The notes: generated by a model from the letters alone, not told the origin. A stretch of 64,000 nt of DNA from Fundicoccus culcitae (GCF_024661895.1 NZ_CP102453.1:2480001-2544000); one strand, 5' to 3'. Shown: positions 32,728 to 41,388, counted from the stretch's first letter. Numbers and translations are program-made.

Positions 32728-34164
32728 ATGCGGATTGATGTGTTAGTCGCCGAAATTGGCTCAACGACGACAGTCGTTAGTGCCTTTAATGGCATTAGCG
32801 ATGCGTCTTCTGAGCCCGTCTTCCTCGGTCAAGGTCAGGCAACCACTACCGTTGAAGCCGGAGACGTCCGGATCGGCATCGAAGCCAGTATTGAAAACCT
32901 CAAAACCCAACTAAATATCTCTGAATTAACCTATAACGAATTATTTGCCAGTTCAAGTGCGGCTGGTGGTTTGAAAATGACGGTTCATGGGCTAGTCTTT
33001 GATATGACCGCCCGTGCAGCCAAAGAAGCTGCCCTTGGTGCGGGTGCGGTTATTCGTATGGTTACAGCTGGAAAGTTACGGCGAAGCGATTTACTTAAGA
33101 TCAAAGAAGAACAGCCTAATCTGATTTTAATTGCAGGTGGCGTAGATTATGGTGAACGCGATACGGCCATTGAAAATAGTGAAAAGATTGCGGATTTAGC
33201 TTTGTCAATTCCGGTAATTTACGCAGGTAATGTGGAAAATCAAGAAGAAATTAAACTGATCTTTGAAGGGGCAAAGCAGGAGATATTTATTGTGGAGAAT
33301 GTTTACCCTAAAATTGACCTGTTAAATATTGAACCGACGCGAGCCGTCATCCAAGATGCCTTTGAAAAACATATTGTGCATGCAGCGGGCATGGAGCACG
33401 TGTATGATTTGGTGAATGGAAATATTACGCCGACGCCGGGTGCAGTGATGGTAATGGCGAAATTGTTTTATAAATACATAGGGGATGTGGTGGTCGTTGA
33501 TGTCGGTGGGGCAACCACGGATATCCATTCGGTCACAGAAGGGTCGCCTAAATTTGACCGCATTTCCGTAGCACCAGAGCCGAAGGCTAAACGGACGGTG
33601 GAAGGCGACATTGGTTTGTATGTCAACTTGGAGCAGGTCATCCAATTATATGGTGAAGCACAACTGATAGACGAAGGCTTTGATTTAGATGAGCTGCGTC
33701 GAAGCTATGATGGCATTCCATGCAATGATCAAGAACGTAAATTCTTGGAAAAAATGGCAGAAGTAGCGACAACGACGGCTATCGATCGCCATGTCGGCTC
33801 AATTCGCTATGTCTATGGTCCTACAGGTCGGTCGACGCTGGCGCAAGGCAAGGATTTGAGTCGCGTTCAATACGTGATTGGCACAGGGGGAGCTTTGACA
33901 CGGTTGAGTAATGGCGAGGCCGTTTTAAAGAAGTTACAAAAAAAGAAAGACTCGCTCCAAATGTTGCCTAAACGTCCGCCAGTCGTTTTGTTGGATCATG
34001 ATTATATTATGTCTTCTTTGGGCGTCTTGTCGATGAAACATGAGCAAGCCGCTATGAAGTTATTAGCCAAATCCTTGCGGTTTGAGGCGTTGAATGAAGC
34101 GGTTAATAATTATACTGATGAAAATGAGCTTGAAGCGTATTATAATTCAGATAAGGATGGTTAA
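32728..34164 (+). CDS. GlmL/MutL-type chaperone, reactivase of the aminomutase
   Basis: 478 residues of the MutL/GlmL family (ASKHA-fold ATPases). The N-terminal phosphate loop is VAEIGSTTTVVSAF near residues 5-18, the second DVGGATTDIHS near 258. These proteins accompany glutamate mutase and ornithine aminomutase and are thought to reactivate the B12 enzyme. It starts six bases after oraE. A motif copy lies inside (AGCAG, two extra bases, then GATATTTATT, 33275-33292). Confidence 0.88.
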   Translation: MRIDVLVAEIGSTTTVVSAFNGISDASSEPVFLGQGQATTTVEAGDVRIGIEASIENLKTQLNISELTYNELFASSSAAGGLKMTVHGLVFDMTARAAKEAALGAGAVIRMVTAGKLRRSDLLKIKEEQPNLILIAGGVDYGERDTAIENSEKIADLALSIPVIYAGNVENQEEIKLIFEGAKQEIFIVENVYPKIDLLNIEPTRAVIQDAFEKHIVHAAGMEHVYDLVNGNITPTPGAVMVMAKLFYKYIGDVVVVDVGGATTDIHSVTEGSPKFDRISVAPEPKAKRTVEGDIGLYVNLEQVIQLYGEAQLIDEGFDLDELRRSYDGIPCNDQERKFLEKMAEVATTTAIDRHVGSIRYVYGPTGRSTLAQGKDLSRVQYVIGTGGALTRLSNGEAVLKKLQKKKDSLQMLPKRPPVVLLDHDYIMSSLGVLSMKHEQAAMKLLAKSLRFEALNEAVNNYTDENELEAYYNSDKDG

Positions 34165-34239
34165 TCCATTGCCGTAGTTATCTCCTAGTAGTATCCATAG
34201 ATAACTATAAACAACATGAAGGAGATTAGGTGACTAACA

Positions 34240-35124
34240 TTGGATATGAAAAGACTCCGAACATTTCAAGTAGTGGCCGAAGAACTTAACTTCTCAAGGG
34301 CAGCCATCAAACTAAATTACTCTCAACCCACTGTCAGCAAACATATTCAAATGCTGGAAGAAGAACTAAATGTGATCCTGTTTGATCGAAAAGAGGGTCA
34401 ATATCAATTAACCGAGGCGGGTTTCAAATTATATAATCATAGTCTCAATATTAACAAAGAACTCCATGCAATCGCGCAGTTATCGCTTTTAGGGAAAGAA
34501 TCCTTTCAACTGAAGTTACAAGGTCATGATTATTACTGTTACAAGTACTTTATTCCCACCATCACGAAAATGCGTTGGACTTATCCCGGTATAGGGTTTA
34601 AAGTAGATGCATCGAACAATCAGGAAACCGTCAACAAATTGTTGAAAAACAGGATTGATATTGGCATCGTTTCAGGCAGTGTTTTACCGAAATCCTTTGA
34701 GTCTGTGCAAATAGGACACGAAGCGATTGGGATTTGTGTAGGCGAAGATATCTTTAGTCCTGAATTAACGGCAGAGGACTATATTTACAAATATCCTTTG
34801 TTAATTGATGAAAGTGATTTTTATAAAACATCCCATACCTTCCCATATCTCAAGCAGCGGATAAATGTGATTGATACGACGAGTGATGAAGTGGTCCAGG
34901 AAGCTGTGTTAAATCATCAGTGTGTCGGCGTTTTACGATTAGGTCGGTTAGAAAATGAGATAGAAAATGGAGCGATTCGTGTGATTGAAACGGTCGTTAA
35001 CAAAGATCCAGTGTATCTCGTGACAAATAAAGAAAATGCAAATCAACCACATATCCAAGCTTTTTATGATATTTTACTAAATATCTTTAATCCAAGAAAT
35101 AAGCATAAATTCAGTTGGGTATAA
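34240..35124 (+). CDS. LysR-family transcriptional regulator
   Basis: 294 residues with TTG start (AGGTGA seven bases upstream); an ATG two codons later is the alternative. Residues 3-60 hold the helix-turn-helix (NFSRAAIKLNYSQPTVSKHI). The effector domain follows (KNRIDIGIVSG near 150). In line with and just after the ornithine genes, it is the best candidate for their local regulator, possibly sensing ornithine or a pathway intermediate; that is inference from position. Confidence 0.88.
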   Translation: MDMKRLRTFQVVAEELNFSRAAIKLNYSQPTVSKHIQMLEEELNVILFDRKEGQYQLTEAGFKLYNHSLNINKELHAIAQLSLLGKESFQLKLQGHDYYCYKYFIPTITKMRWTYPGIGFKVDASNNQETVNKLLKNRIDIGIVSGSVLPKSFESVQIGHEAIGICVGEDIFSPELTAEDYIYKYPLLIDESDFYKTSHTFPYLKQRINVIDTTSDEVVQEAVLNHQCVGVLRLGRLENEIENGAIRVIETVVNKDPVYLVTNKENANQPHIQAFYDILLNIFNPRNKHKFSWV

Positions 35125-35152
35125 GCTAAAATAGCTTTTTAAGGAGTTTTTA

Positions 35153-36037
35153 ATGATGAGTGAACAAGTGTTAGTGATTAATGATTTGCCTGGAGTGGCT
35201 AAAGTAGCTGGTATGTCAAATTTACCTTTATTAGAAGCCGCCCAGTTTGAAGTAGCCTTATTACCTACTTTGATTTTATCAACCCATACCTTAGGCTATT
35301 CTGGTTTGGTAAAACATTACTTAAATGAGTCCTTTGATAAAATTTTGAATCATTGGCAAGAATTAAATATCCAGTTTAAAGGGTGTATAACAGGGTATTT
35401 TGCAGATAGTCAACAAATTACATCGACTATCCGATATCTTGATACAATTCAATATAAAATGCCAGTTATTATTGATCCAATCATGGCTGACTTTGGTAAA
35501 TTATATGCTGGATTTAGCGAAGATTTTCCAAGCCAGTTTCGAAAATTAGTCAAGTATGGTGAAGTGATTGTACCCAATATTACTGAAGCGTGTCTGATTA
35601 CGGACTTTCCCTACTCAGAAGATATTGGACCAGAAGATTATCCCATTATAGCTCAAAAACTAATCGACTTAGGTGCAAAAAACGTTGTGTTAACGGGTGT
35701 TTTTCAAGCGTTTGAAAAGAAAGATAATGAAATCGGGTATTATATCTACACTAAAGATGCAGAACCTTATTTTCATATGCACAAAAAAGAGGATACTTGG
35801 TTTAAAGGTGTAGGAGATGTTTCAGTGAGCTTGATTACAGCCTATTATTTATTAGGCGTTCCAATAAAAGAAGCGGTTATTCGTAGTGCCCAATATGTTG
35901 AACAGTCCATTACACATAGTTTAACGGTCAATCGTGATCAAAAACTAGGTATATATTTTGAACCGATTATTCCAGCGTTTTCAAATGAAATAAATGAATT
36001 AAGACTTGTTAAGAATAATTTGATTAATTCAAATTAA
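35153..36037 (+). CDS. Pyridoxal kinase-like (ribokinase fold)
   Basis: 294 residues behind AAGGAG. Ribokinase-fold kinase of the PdxK/PdxY type: VINDLPGVAKVAG at the start, VIIDPIMADFGKLY near residue 104, VPNITEACLITDF near 140 and the anion hole/catalytic Asp in WFKGVGDVSVSL near 220 (GTGD in most members, GVGD here). It would phosphorylate pyridoxal to PLP, needed by Orr, OrtB and OraE encoded just upstream. The last 30 residues have no clear family counterpart. The gene is more AT-rich than oraE. Confidence 0.8.
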   Translation: MMSEQVLVINDLPGVAKVAGMSNLPLLEAAQFEVALLPTLILSTHTLGYSGLVKHYLNESFDKILNHWQELNIQFKGCITGYFADSQQITSTIRYLDTIQYKMPVIIDPIMADFGKLYAGFSEDFPSQFRKLVKYGEVIVPNITEACLITDFPYSEDIGPEDYPIIAQKLIDLGAKNVVLTGVFQAFEKKDNEIGYYIYTKDAEPYFHMHKKEDTWFKGVGDVSVSLITAYYLLGVPIKEAVIRSAQYVEQSITHSLTVNRDQKLGIYFEPIIPAFSNEINELRLVKNNLINSN

Positions 36038-36059
36038 ATCTCATTAAACATAAAAGCAA

Positions 36060-36205
36060 TACCAATCAAAGACAACTAAGGTATGGAAGTTTGGTTAGAT
36101 TCCAATACGGTCCCGCCACTGTAATCATGTACAATACATGTAGTCAGAACTTTACCTTAGTTTGCTAATACCACACACGGACTGTTTCGGGTTAAAGCAG
36201 TCTCA
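36060..36205 (+). ncRNA. Cobalamin riboswitch
   Basis: Contains the conserved core CGGTCCCGCCACTGTAA (from 36108) and the B12-box-like AGTCAGAACTTTACC (from 36142). The closing stem AACTAAGGTA (36074-36083) pairs with TACCTTAGTT (36153-36162). It precedes a transcobalamin-like lipoprotein and an ECF S-component, as expected for B12 uptake genes. Confidence 0.93.
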
Positions 36206-36210
36206 TGATG

Positions 36211-36240
36211 AGTCTATGTTTGGTGCATAGACTTTTTTTA
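36211..36240 (+). terminator. Terminator of the B12 riboswitch
   Basis: AGTCTATG, a seven-base loop and CATAGACT are followed by seven T. Together with the preceding GACTG/CAGTC stem it suggests control by premature transcription termination when B12 is present. Confidence 0.88.
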
Positions 36241-36283
36241 TTTATCAGATTAAAAAATTTTTTAAGAGGAGATAGTGTTTATT

Positions 36284-36748
36284 ATGAAAAAAAGATTGTT
36301 AGGGCAATGGATTGTTTTGTTATCAGCAGCGGCTTTGTTAGTTGGATGTACAACAAATAATCAAGAAGAAACAGAATCAACGGTAGTTGAAACGGAAAGT
36401 GTTGAAACTATCATTGAAAGTAGCGTGGAAGATAGTGAAACAACGGATGATAAGGAGGAAGTAACAGCGTCGATTGCTATCCTGATTGATGGTGAGGAAT
36501 TAACAGATTTAACGAAAGAAGTGGTCGTTCCAGAAGGGACGCTATTGATTGATGTGATGAATGAAGAATATGACGTTGTCGATGAAGGTGGCTTCTTATC
36601 AGCCATTGAAGGCAATGAACAAGATGTTGCTGCAGAGCGTTACTGGATGTACTATATCAATGATGAGATGGCAGCTGTTGGGGCTGGCGAATACGAACTT
36701 CAAGAAGGCGATGCTATTGAGTGGAGACTTGAAGACAGTGACTTCTAA
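36284..36748 (+). CDS. DUF4430 lipoprotein, surface cobalamin binder
   Basis: 154 residues from the ATG at 36284 (AGGAG 12 bases upstream); GTG at 36275 lies too close to the ribosome site. Lipoprotein signal with lipobox LLVGC at residues 19-23. A Glu/Thr/Ser-rich linker (24-60) leads to a DUF4430 domain (70-150), related to the C-terminal beta-domain of transcobalamin and intrinsic factor, with TLLIDVMNEEYDV and ERYWMYYINDEMAAVGAGEYEL. Riboswitch control supports binding of cobalamin at the cell surface for the ECF transporter that follows with an 11-base overlap. Confidence 0.85.
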   Translation: MKKRLLGQWIVLLSAAALLVGCTTNNQEETESTVVETESVETIIESSVEDSETTDDKEEVTASIAILIDGEELTDLTKEVVVPEGTLLIDVMNEEYDVVDEGGFLSAIEGNEQDVAAERYWMYYINDEMAAVGAGEYELQEGDAIEWRLEDSDF

Positions 36749-37283
36749 GTCCAGATACTTCACCGTTAATCGGATTACGCTAATTGCTGTCTTAACAGCC
36801 TTTGTTACAGTTGGACGTTTAATATTTGCTTTACCTATTTTACCCAATATTCAACCGATGACAGCGATGTTAATTATAATTACCCTTAATATCGGAGTGA
36901 TTGATGGAATTACCGTCTCTGTATTCTCAGTAATATTAACAAACATATTTTTAGGAATGGGTATCTGGTCAATCATGCAAATAATTTCTTTTGTCGTTAT
37001 TATGGTACTAACGGTAGTATTAAAGTATTTCTACAAGTATGGTGGTCTTAGAAACCGCATCATTTTTTCAATCTGGGCAGGGATTACTGGTTTTACCTAT
37101 GGTTTTACCATTTCCTTGATGTCATATTACACCTATGGTTTAAGTAATTTTACCGTGTATTATTTGAACGGTATTCCGTTTGATATCTTACACGCTGTCG
37201 GTAATCTTATATTTTTCTTTATCTTAGAACCTATCATTGTGCCGATTATTCAGAAGAAATTTAAACATCAGAATCAATCCTAA
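36738..37283 (+). CDS. ECF transporter S-component for cobalamin (CbrT-like)
   Basis: 181 residues from GTG at 36738, overlapping the lipoprotein gene; the frame is open further upstream but that part reads as a shadow of it. About five to six membrane helices. Family-typical parts are VTVGRLIFALPILPNIQPMT near residues 28-47 and ILTNIFLGMGIWSIMQI near 74-90. The S-component binds the vitamin and works with the shared ECF module (EcfA1, A2, T), encoded elsewhere. Cobalamin is assigned from the riboswitch and the neighbouring lipoprotein. Confidence 0.85.
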   Translation: MTSKSRYFTVNRITLIAVLTAFVTVGRLIFALPILPNIQPMTAMLIIITLNIGVIDGITVSVFSVILTNIFLGMGIWSIMQIISFVVIMVLTVVLKYFYKYGGLRNRIIFSIWAGITGFTYGFTISLMSYYTYGLSNFTVYYLNGIPFDILHAVGNLIFFFILEPIIVPIIQKKFKHQNQS

Positions 37284-37303
37284 AAAAAGACTGAATTAAT
37301 TAT

Positions 37304-37352
37304 TGTAACTATTATACGACCTTTATGCCGTTTATGTAGTATAATAGTTACA
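37304..37352. promoter_or_regulatory. 14-bp perfect inverted repeat before the adenosyltransferase gene
   Basis: TGTAACTATTATAC and GTATAATAGTTACA, 21 bases apart. The right arm contains TATAAT, a likely -10 for the downstream gene, so a repressor binding here would cover the promoter. Confidence 0.7.
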
Positions 37353-37372
37353 TTTCAAAGGAGCAACTACAC

Positions 37373-38008
37373 ATGCAAATCTACACACGCGTTGGCGATA
37401 AAGGCCAAACTAAAATCAATGGCAACTACACCGTCTCGAAAAACTCTATCCGTGTGGAAGCCTACGGCACCGTCGATGAATTGAACTCATTTGTTGGTTC
37501 GGCAGCTTCCTCGCCCGAAGCTTGGCCGGAGCTCACACAAGAACTCCAGCAAATCCAACAATTCCTATTTGATTGCGGCAACGACCTAGCAACCTCAAAC
37601 ACCAATAAATATCCCTATCGCACAAATGAAAAACCCACCGAATGGCTGGAGAATATCATTGACGCCTATTCAAAGGAACCTAAGCCACTTGAATCTTTTA
37701 TTTTGCCCGGTGGCAGTCGTTTAGCGGCGGAACTCCATGTTTGTCGAACGGTCACGCGTCGGACGGAACGAGCCATTGTCAGCTTTAACCACTATTTGGA
37801 CCAAAGCAAAGTCGACCAGACTTATGAAACCAACCGCAAAGAAGCAGATGCCAATCCACACGTCCTCAAATTCATCAATCGCTTATCCGACTACTTTTTT
37901 GCGGTCGCCCGTGTCGCCAACCACCGCCTCAACCAAGAAGATGTCCTCTACGAGCGCAGCGGCAAAGTCTTTCATTTGAATGTTAAGAAGGAAGATTTTG
38001 AGAAGTGA
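37373..38008 (+). CDS. pduO: ATP:cob(I)alamin adenosyltransferase, PduO type
   Basis: 211 residues behind AAAGGAG. Residues 1-30 contain the ATP-binding TRVGDKGQTKI and the pattern VEAYGTVDELNSFVG; the C-terminal half has FILPGGSRLAAELHVCRTVTRRTERAIV near 110-137, the other active-site block. It converts cobalamin to adenosylcobalamin, the form OraE needs. It has its own promoter after the B12 uptake genes. Residues 138-165 are longer than usual in the family, a small insertion. Confidence 0.92.
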   Translation: MQIYTRVGDKGQTKINGNYTVSKNSIRVEAYGTVDELNSFVGSAASSPEAWPELTQELQQIQQFLFDCGNDLATSNTNKYPYRTNEKPTEWLENIIDAYSKEPKPLESFILPGGSRLAAELHVCRTVTRRTERAIVSFNHYLDQSKVDQTYETNRKEADANPHVLKFINRLSDYFFAVARVANHRLNQEDVLYERSGKVFHLNVKKEDFEK

Positions 38009-38035
38009 TGGGAGAATAGTGGAGGTGCGAAAGAC

Positions 38036-38109
38036 TTAAGTGGCCTATCAGTAAATCGGTAGGCCACTTAACGTTTCAAGTGGCCTATCCCCACCTCGTT
38101 CAGGCCACC
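38036..38109. repeat. AAGTGGCCTAT palindromic units
   Basis: CTTAAGTGGCCTATC and GTAGGCCACTTAACG form a 13-base stem; a second, weaker unit follows. It lies between convergent genes and could also work as a terminator for pduO. Confidence 0.75.
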
Positions 38110-38117
38110 ACCCCACA

Positions 38118-38143
38118 CAAAAAAGCTGTCACCCCGTGACAGC
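38118..38143 (-). terminator. Terminator after the arsC-like gene
   Basis: On the minus strand GCTGTCAC, a short GGG loop and GTGACAGC are followed by TTTTTTGTG. Confidence 0.9.
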
Positions 38144-38158
38144 CCCCAACACCAATTC

Positions 38159-38833
38159 CTACCCCACAACATACAACCGATCCAACACCTCATCATAACT
38201 TTCCTTCATGACATCCGCAAAAGCATGAACAAAGTACTTCGAAGGCACAGCCTCGTCAGATTCCGCACGCTTCAAGAAATTAACATTGACACCAATTTTC
38301 TCCGCTGCATCCTCAAGTGACAAACCATTTTCCTCACGAATCTCACGCATCACAGCACCAAAATTGTCCCGTTGAGGATAAAAAGTATCTTCCCGATTAA
38401 TGAAATTAGTATCTTCAGTAATCCCATCCTTAACATATGCTTTAATCAACTCATGCAAACTATCCCGTGTCTTAACAAACGCCGCATGAATCTCTTCATC
38501 CGTCCCCACCACCTTCGCCGGATCCTCTAAGCCCCAATGAATATGCTTAGAACGCGGTGGCACATTCGGGCACCGTTCATAGGCATCTTTACACAAAGTC
38601 ACCACAATATCCGCCGATTGAAACAAACGCACATCAATCACTTTTGACGTTTGATCCGAAATATCAATCCCAATCTCATCCATAACCTGCACCGCATAAG
38701 GATTTACAACCCCCACTTCAATACCCGCACTATAGATGTCGTACTCATCGCCCAAATAATACTTGGCCAAACCCTCCGCAATCTGACTCCGCGCCGAATT
38801 ACTCGTACACAAAAAATACAAGACCTTTTTCAT
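38159..38833 (-). CDS. arsC: ArsC-type arsenate reductase fused to a helix-turn-helix domain
   Basis: 224 residues, against about 130-140 for a usual thioredoxin-linked ArsC. Residues 1-140 are the low-molecular-weight phosphatase fold: P-loop FLCTSNSARSQIAEG near 8-22 (CX5R), VTLCKDAYERCP near 78-89 supplies further Cys, HIHWGLEDPAK near 97-107. Residues about 158-215 (VMREIREENGLSLEDAAEKI, then FLKRAESDEAVP) read as an XRE-like helix-turn-helix. The fusion could make the protein a DNA-binding sensor as well as an enzyme. Last gene of a minus-strand pair with the rhodanese; the ArsR and aquaporin genes run in the opposite direction. Confidence 0.85.
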   Translation of the reverse strand: MKKVLYFLCTSNSARSQIAEGLAKYYLGDEYDIYSAGIEVGVVNPYAVQVMDEIGIDISDQTSKVIDVRLFQSADIVVTLCKDAYERCPNVPPRSKHIHWGLEDPAKVVGTDEEIHAAFVKTRDSLHELIKAYVKDGITEDTNFINREDTFYPQRDNFGAVMREIREENGLSLEDAAEKIGVNVNFLKRAESDEAVPSKYFVHAFADVMKESYDEVLDRLYVVG

Positions 38834-38861
38834 CTCAAAACCCCCTTAACAAATCCCTCTG

Positions 38862-39413
38862 CTACTCACCAACCGCCTGCACAGCCTTCATCCCACCTTC
38901 AATGACCTGCGCATCAAACCCTTGGGTCAACAAATAAGAAGCCGCTGCGGTACTACGATTTCCCGAACCACATAATGTATAAATCGTTTTAGTTTGATCT
39001 AAATCATTTAAACGCTTAGGTAAATCCTCAAAAGGAATATTCAACAAGTTTTTCTCAGGAGCAGGGCGTGTGATTTCATCCGGTGTCCGCACATCCAACA
39101 AAATATAATCCGTTTCTAAGCCCAAGAATTCTGACGCAGGAATGGTTTCAACACCAACCAAAGTATCCTCCGGAATTGAATCAGCCATCAAATAACCAAT
39201 CACAGAATCATGACTAATCTCATCTAAAACTGTCACATCATCAATGACCACAACTATCTTTTCATCATCACCGACAAAATAATCAAGGTATTTCTTAAAA
39301 TTACCAGGGTTTAAATTCAACGCATTTTTCAGGTGTCCTGCTTGAAAAGCCGTTTGAGTCCGCACATCAATCACTTTTTCATCAACAACATCAGCAAAAA
39401 TTAATTCTTTCAT
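38862..39413 (-). CDS. Double rhodanese-domain protein
   Basis: 183 residues from the ATG at 39413, with AGGAGG seven bases before; an ATG two codons earlier sits too close. Two rhodanese-like domains. The first (residues 5-80) lacks the catalytic Cys (VVVIDDVT at the loop). The second (85-180) has LCGSGNRSTAAASYLL with the active Cys. Such proteins handle sulfane sulfur. Lying between an arsenic-type promoter and arsC, it may support reduction of thiolated arsenic or supply sulfur; that is inference. Confidence 0.85.
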   Translation of the reverse strand: MKELIFADVVDEKVIDVRTQTAFQAGHLKNALNLNPGNFKKYLDYFVGDDEKIVVVIDDVTVLDEISHDSVIGYLMADSIPEDTLVGVETIPASEFLGLETDYILLDVRTPDEITRPAPEKNLLNIPFEDLPKRLNDLDQTKTIYTLCGSGNRSTAAASYLLTQGFDAQVIEGGMKAVQAVGE

Positions 39414-39459
39414 CGCCATTCCTCCTCATTGACTAATAGTCGCAAACAGTTTATTATAC

Positions 39460-39475
39460 ATAGACAAATATCTAT
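39460..39475. promoter_or_regulatory. Candidate ArsR operator between divergent ars genes
   Basis: ATAGACAAATATCTAT is a palindrome (ATAGA, six bases, TCTAT), with two further TCTAT repeats after it. It sits in the 139-base divergent promoter region between rhodanese and aquaporin genes. Confidence 0.6.
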
Positions 39476-39552
39476 CTATCTATCAAAAGTATACAATCTT
39501 TTAATACAAATAAATAGTCTTTTGACTCAAATAATTTTAGGAGCCCATCATC

Positions 39553-40209
39553 ATGAACAAAAAATTTATCGCAGAACTGACCGGTACCTACTTCCTCGTC
39601 CTAATAGGCACAGGAACCGCCGTCTTTTCCGACAACCTAATAGCCATTGCACTCGCCTTTGGCCTCGTCGTCACCGTCCTGATCTTCAGCTTCGGCAACA
39701 TTTCAGGCGCACATTTCAACCCATCGGTCACGCTTGCCATGTTTTTAAACCATCGAATACATACCGCTGATTTGATCCATTACCTGCTTGCTCAATTTAT
39801 TGGCGCCACCTTAGCGACAGCAACACTCGCGCTTATTTTAGCAAGCAATCAACTTGGAACGACCAGTCTTGGAGTGACCGTGCTTGGACCAGGTGTCAGC
39901 ATATTAGGTGGATTTCTCTTAGAGTTTATTATGACCTTCTTTTTTGTTATGATTATCTTAATTGCCTCAGGAAAAAATGGGCAACCACAATTTGCTGGTT
40001 TAATTATTGGATTAGCCTTAATCACATTAATTTTATTTGGAGCATCACTGACAGGCACTTCCTTAAACCCAGCACGCAGTTTTGGTCCAGCGATATGGAC
40101 AGGTGGACTTGCCTTGAATCAACTGTGGCTGTATATTCTAGCACCGATGTTGGGTGGGGCAGCGGCTGCGATTGTGTGTCGAAAGCTGTTTGATACGGAA
40201 AAAATTTAG
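39553..40209 (+). CDS. aqpS: Aquaporin of the AqpS/GlpF type
   Basis: 218 residues, six membrane helices and two pore loops. The first pore motif is GAHFNPSVT (NPS instead of NPA), the second GTSLNPARSFGP (NPA). Start nine bases after AGGAG. Next to arsR and opposite arsC, it probably lets arsenite leave the cell down its gradient, as described for AqpS of Sinorhizobium, since no ArsB or Acr3 pump is seen. Water or glycerol channel alone is the alternative. Confidence 0.85.
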   Translation: MNKKFIAELTGTYFLVLIGTGTAVFSDNLIAIALAFGLVVTVLIFSFGNISGAHFNPSVTLAMFLNHRIHTADLIHYLLAQFIGATLATATLALILASNQLGTTSLGVTVLGPGVSILGGFLLEFIMTFFFVMIILIASGKNGQPQFAGLIIGLALITLILFGASLTGTSLNPARSFGPAIWTGGLALNQLWLYILAPMLGGAAAAIVCRKLFDTEKI

Positions 40210-40219
40210 GAGAGATGAC

Positions 40220-40531
40220 ATGAATTACGAACGTTATGCAAAAGTCATGAAGGCTTTGTCCGACCCCAGTCGGGTTCAAATCATGGATATGTTATCGTGC
40301 GGGAAGATGTGTGCCTGCGATTTGTTGGAACACTTCGATTTTACCCAGCCGACCTTATCCCATCACATTAAAGTCTTGAAAGAAGCCGGCTTAGTTAATA
40401 CCGAAAAAAATGGTACCTGGCACCACTATTCCACCAACCTAGAAAACGTCGAAAAAGTCATTGCTTTTTCACAAGAAGTCTTTTCCAACAGCGAGCGCTG
40501 TATTTGCCATACAACGAAAGTCGAAGTATAG
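40220..40531 (+). CDS. arsR: ArsR-family metalloregulator
   Basis: 103 residues from the ATG at 40220 behind AGGAGAG; the longer frame overlaps aqpS. Winged-helix ArsR/SmtB fold with the DNA helix QPTLSHHIKVLKEAGLV near residues 44-60. Cys in MCACDLL near 31-35 are the classical As(III) ligands, and CICH near the end offers another thiol pair. Follows aqpS by 10 bases; presumably a repressor of both arms of the divergent cluster. Confidence 0.9.
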   Translation: MNYERYAKVMKALSDPSRVQIMDMLSCGKMCACDLLEHFDFTQPTLSHHIKVLKEAGLVNTEKNGTWHHYSTNLENVEKVIAFSQEVFSNSERCICHTTKVEV

Positions 40532-40542
40532 CTACATTGAAC

Positions 40543-40567
40543 GAAGCTGCTAGTCAGCTTCTTTTTG
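40543..40567 (+). terminator. Terminator after arsR
   Basis: GAAGCTG, a short loop, CAGCTTC and TTTTTG. Confidence 0.85.
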
Positions 40568-40574
40568 TTCTTCA

Positions 40575-40925
40575 AATGAGGGTAGTCGAATCAAGCTAAG
40601 TACCGTCATCGCCACATGGCGGTACTCCCGCTAAAATGACAACCTCCAACCCCAAACCTTCCCCCAGATTCCGGTAGTCAAATCAAGCTAAGTACCGCCA
40701 TCGCCACATGCCGGTACTCCCGCCAAAATGACAACCTCCAACCCTGAAACTTCCCCCAGATTCCGGTAGTCAAATCAAGCTAAGTACCGCCATCGCCACA
40801 TGCCGGTACTCCCGCCCAACCGACTACCTCCAACCCTGAAACTTCCCCCAGATTCCGGTAGACGAATCAAGCTAAGTACCGCCATCGCCACATGCCGGTA
40901 CTCCTACCCAACCGACTACCCCCAA
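40575..40925. repeat. Four tandem units of about 92 bases
   Basis: Each unit runs through GGTAGTCAAATCAAGCTAAG, TACCGCCATCGCCACATGCC, GGTACTCCCGC and an AC-rich spacer ending CCCCAGATTC. GTACCGCC and GGCGGTAC allow folding. Units 2-4 are nearly identical. The gap from 40926 to 41388 holds C-rich decay of the array, then an AT-rich promoter area with a cre-like GGCGTTTTCA near 41295. Confidence 0.85.
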
Positions 40926-41388
40926 CCACACTACCAGACCACACCCCCAACCTCACCCCCAGACCCCACCACGATTACCCATCTCCACTTTTCTTTTTAA
41001 TACCATCTTCCATCATATAATCATCCAAACCATCAACAAACACTCGTAGTAGATTCAAAAGTAATGTGCTTGATTCTTGCATCTAAGGCGCTTCAATCAA
41101 ACACCTCTCGAACATAACTATCGAACTAATATAAAATTGTCCGAAACATTTTTATAGCTAGAAAAGCCTTTTCACAAGCGATTTATAAAGAGAAGAATTT
41201 TTGCACTATATGAAAAAGTAAACGATTGCCTACCCAATATAGTTTTATCCTCCAACAAACACCCTAACAAACTCTAATCTTCCTCTAATATCAGAAGGCG
41301 TTTTCACTAAAAAAAATAAAAAAAGTCTATCTTTTCACAATTTTATATGTTAGCATAATTAGAAATTAGTGAGAAAGAAGGCGTGATT

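Noticed and set aside
36561-36737. N-terminal extension of the ECF S-component
   Set aside because: This part is the shifted frame of the DUF4430 gene; the membrane protein begins properly at the GTG at 36738.
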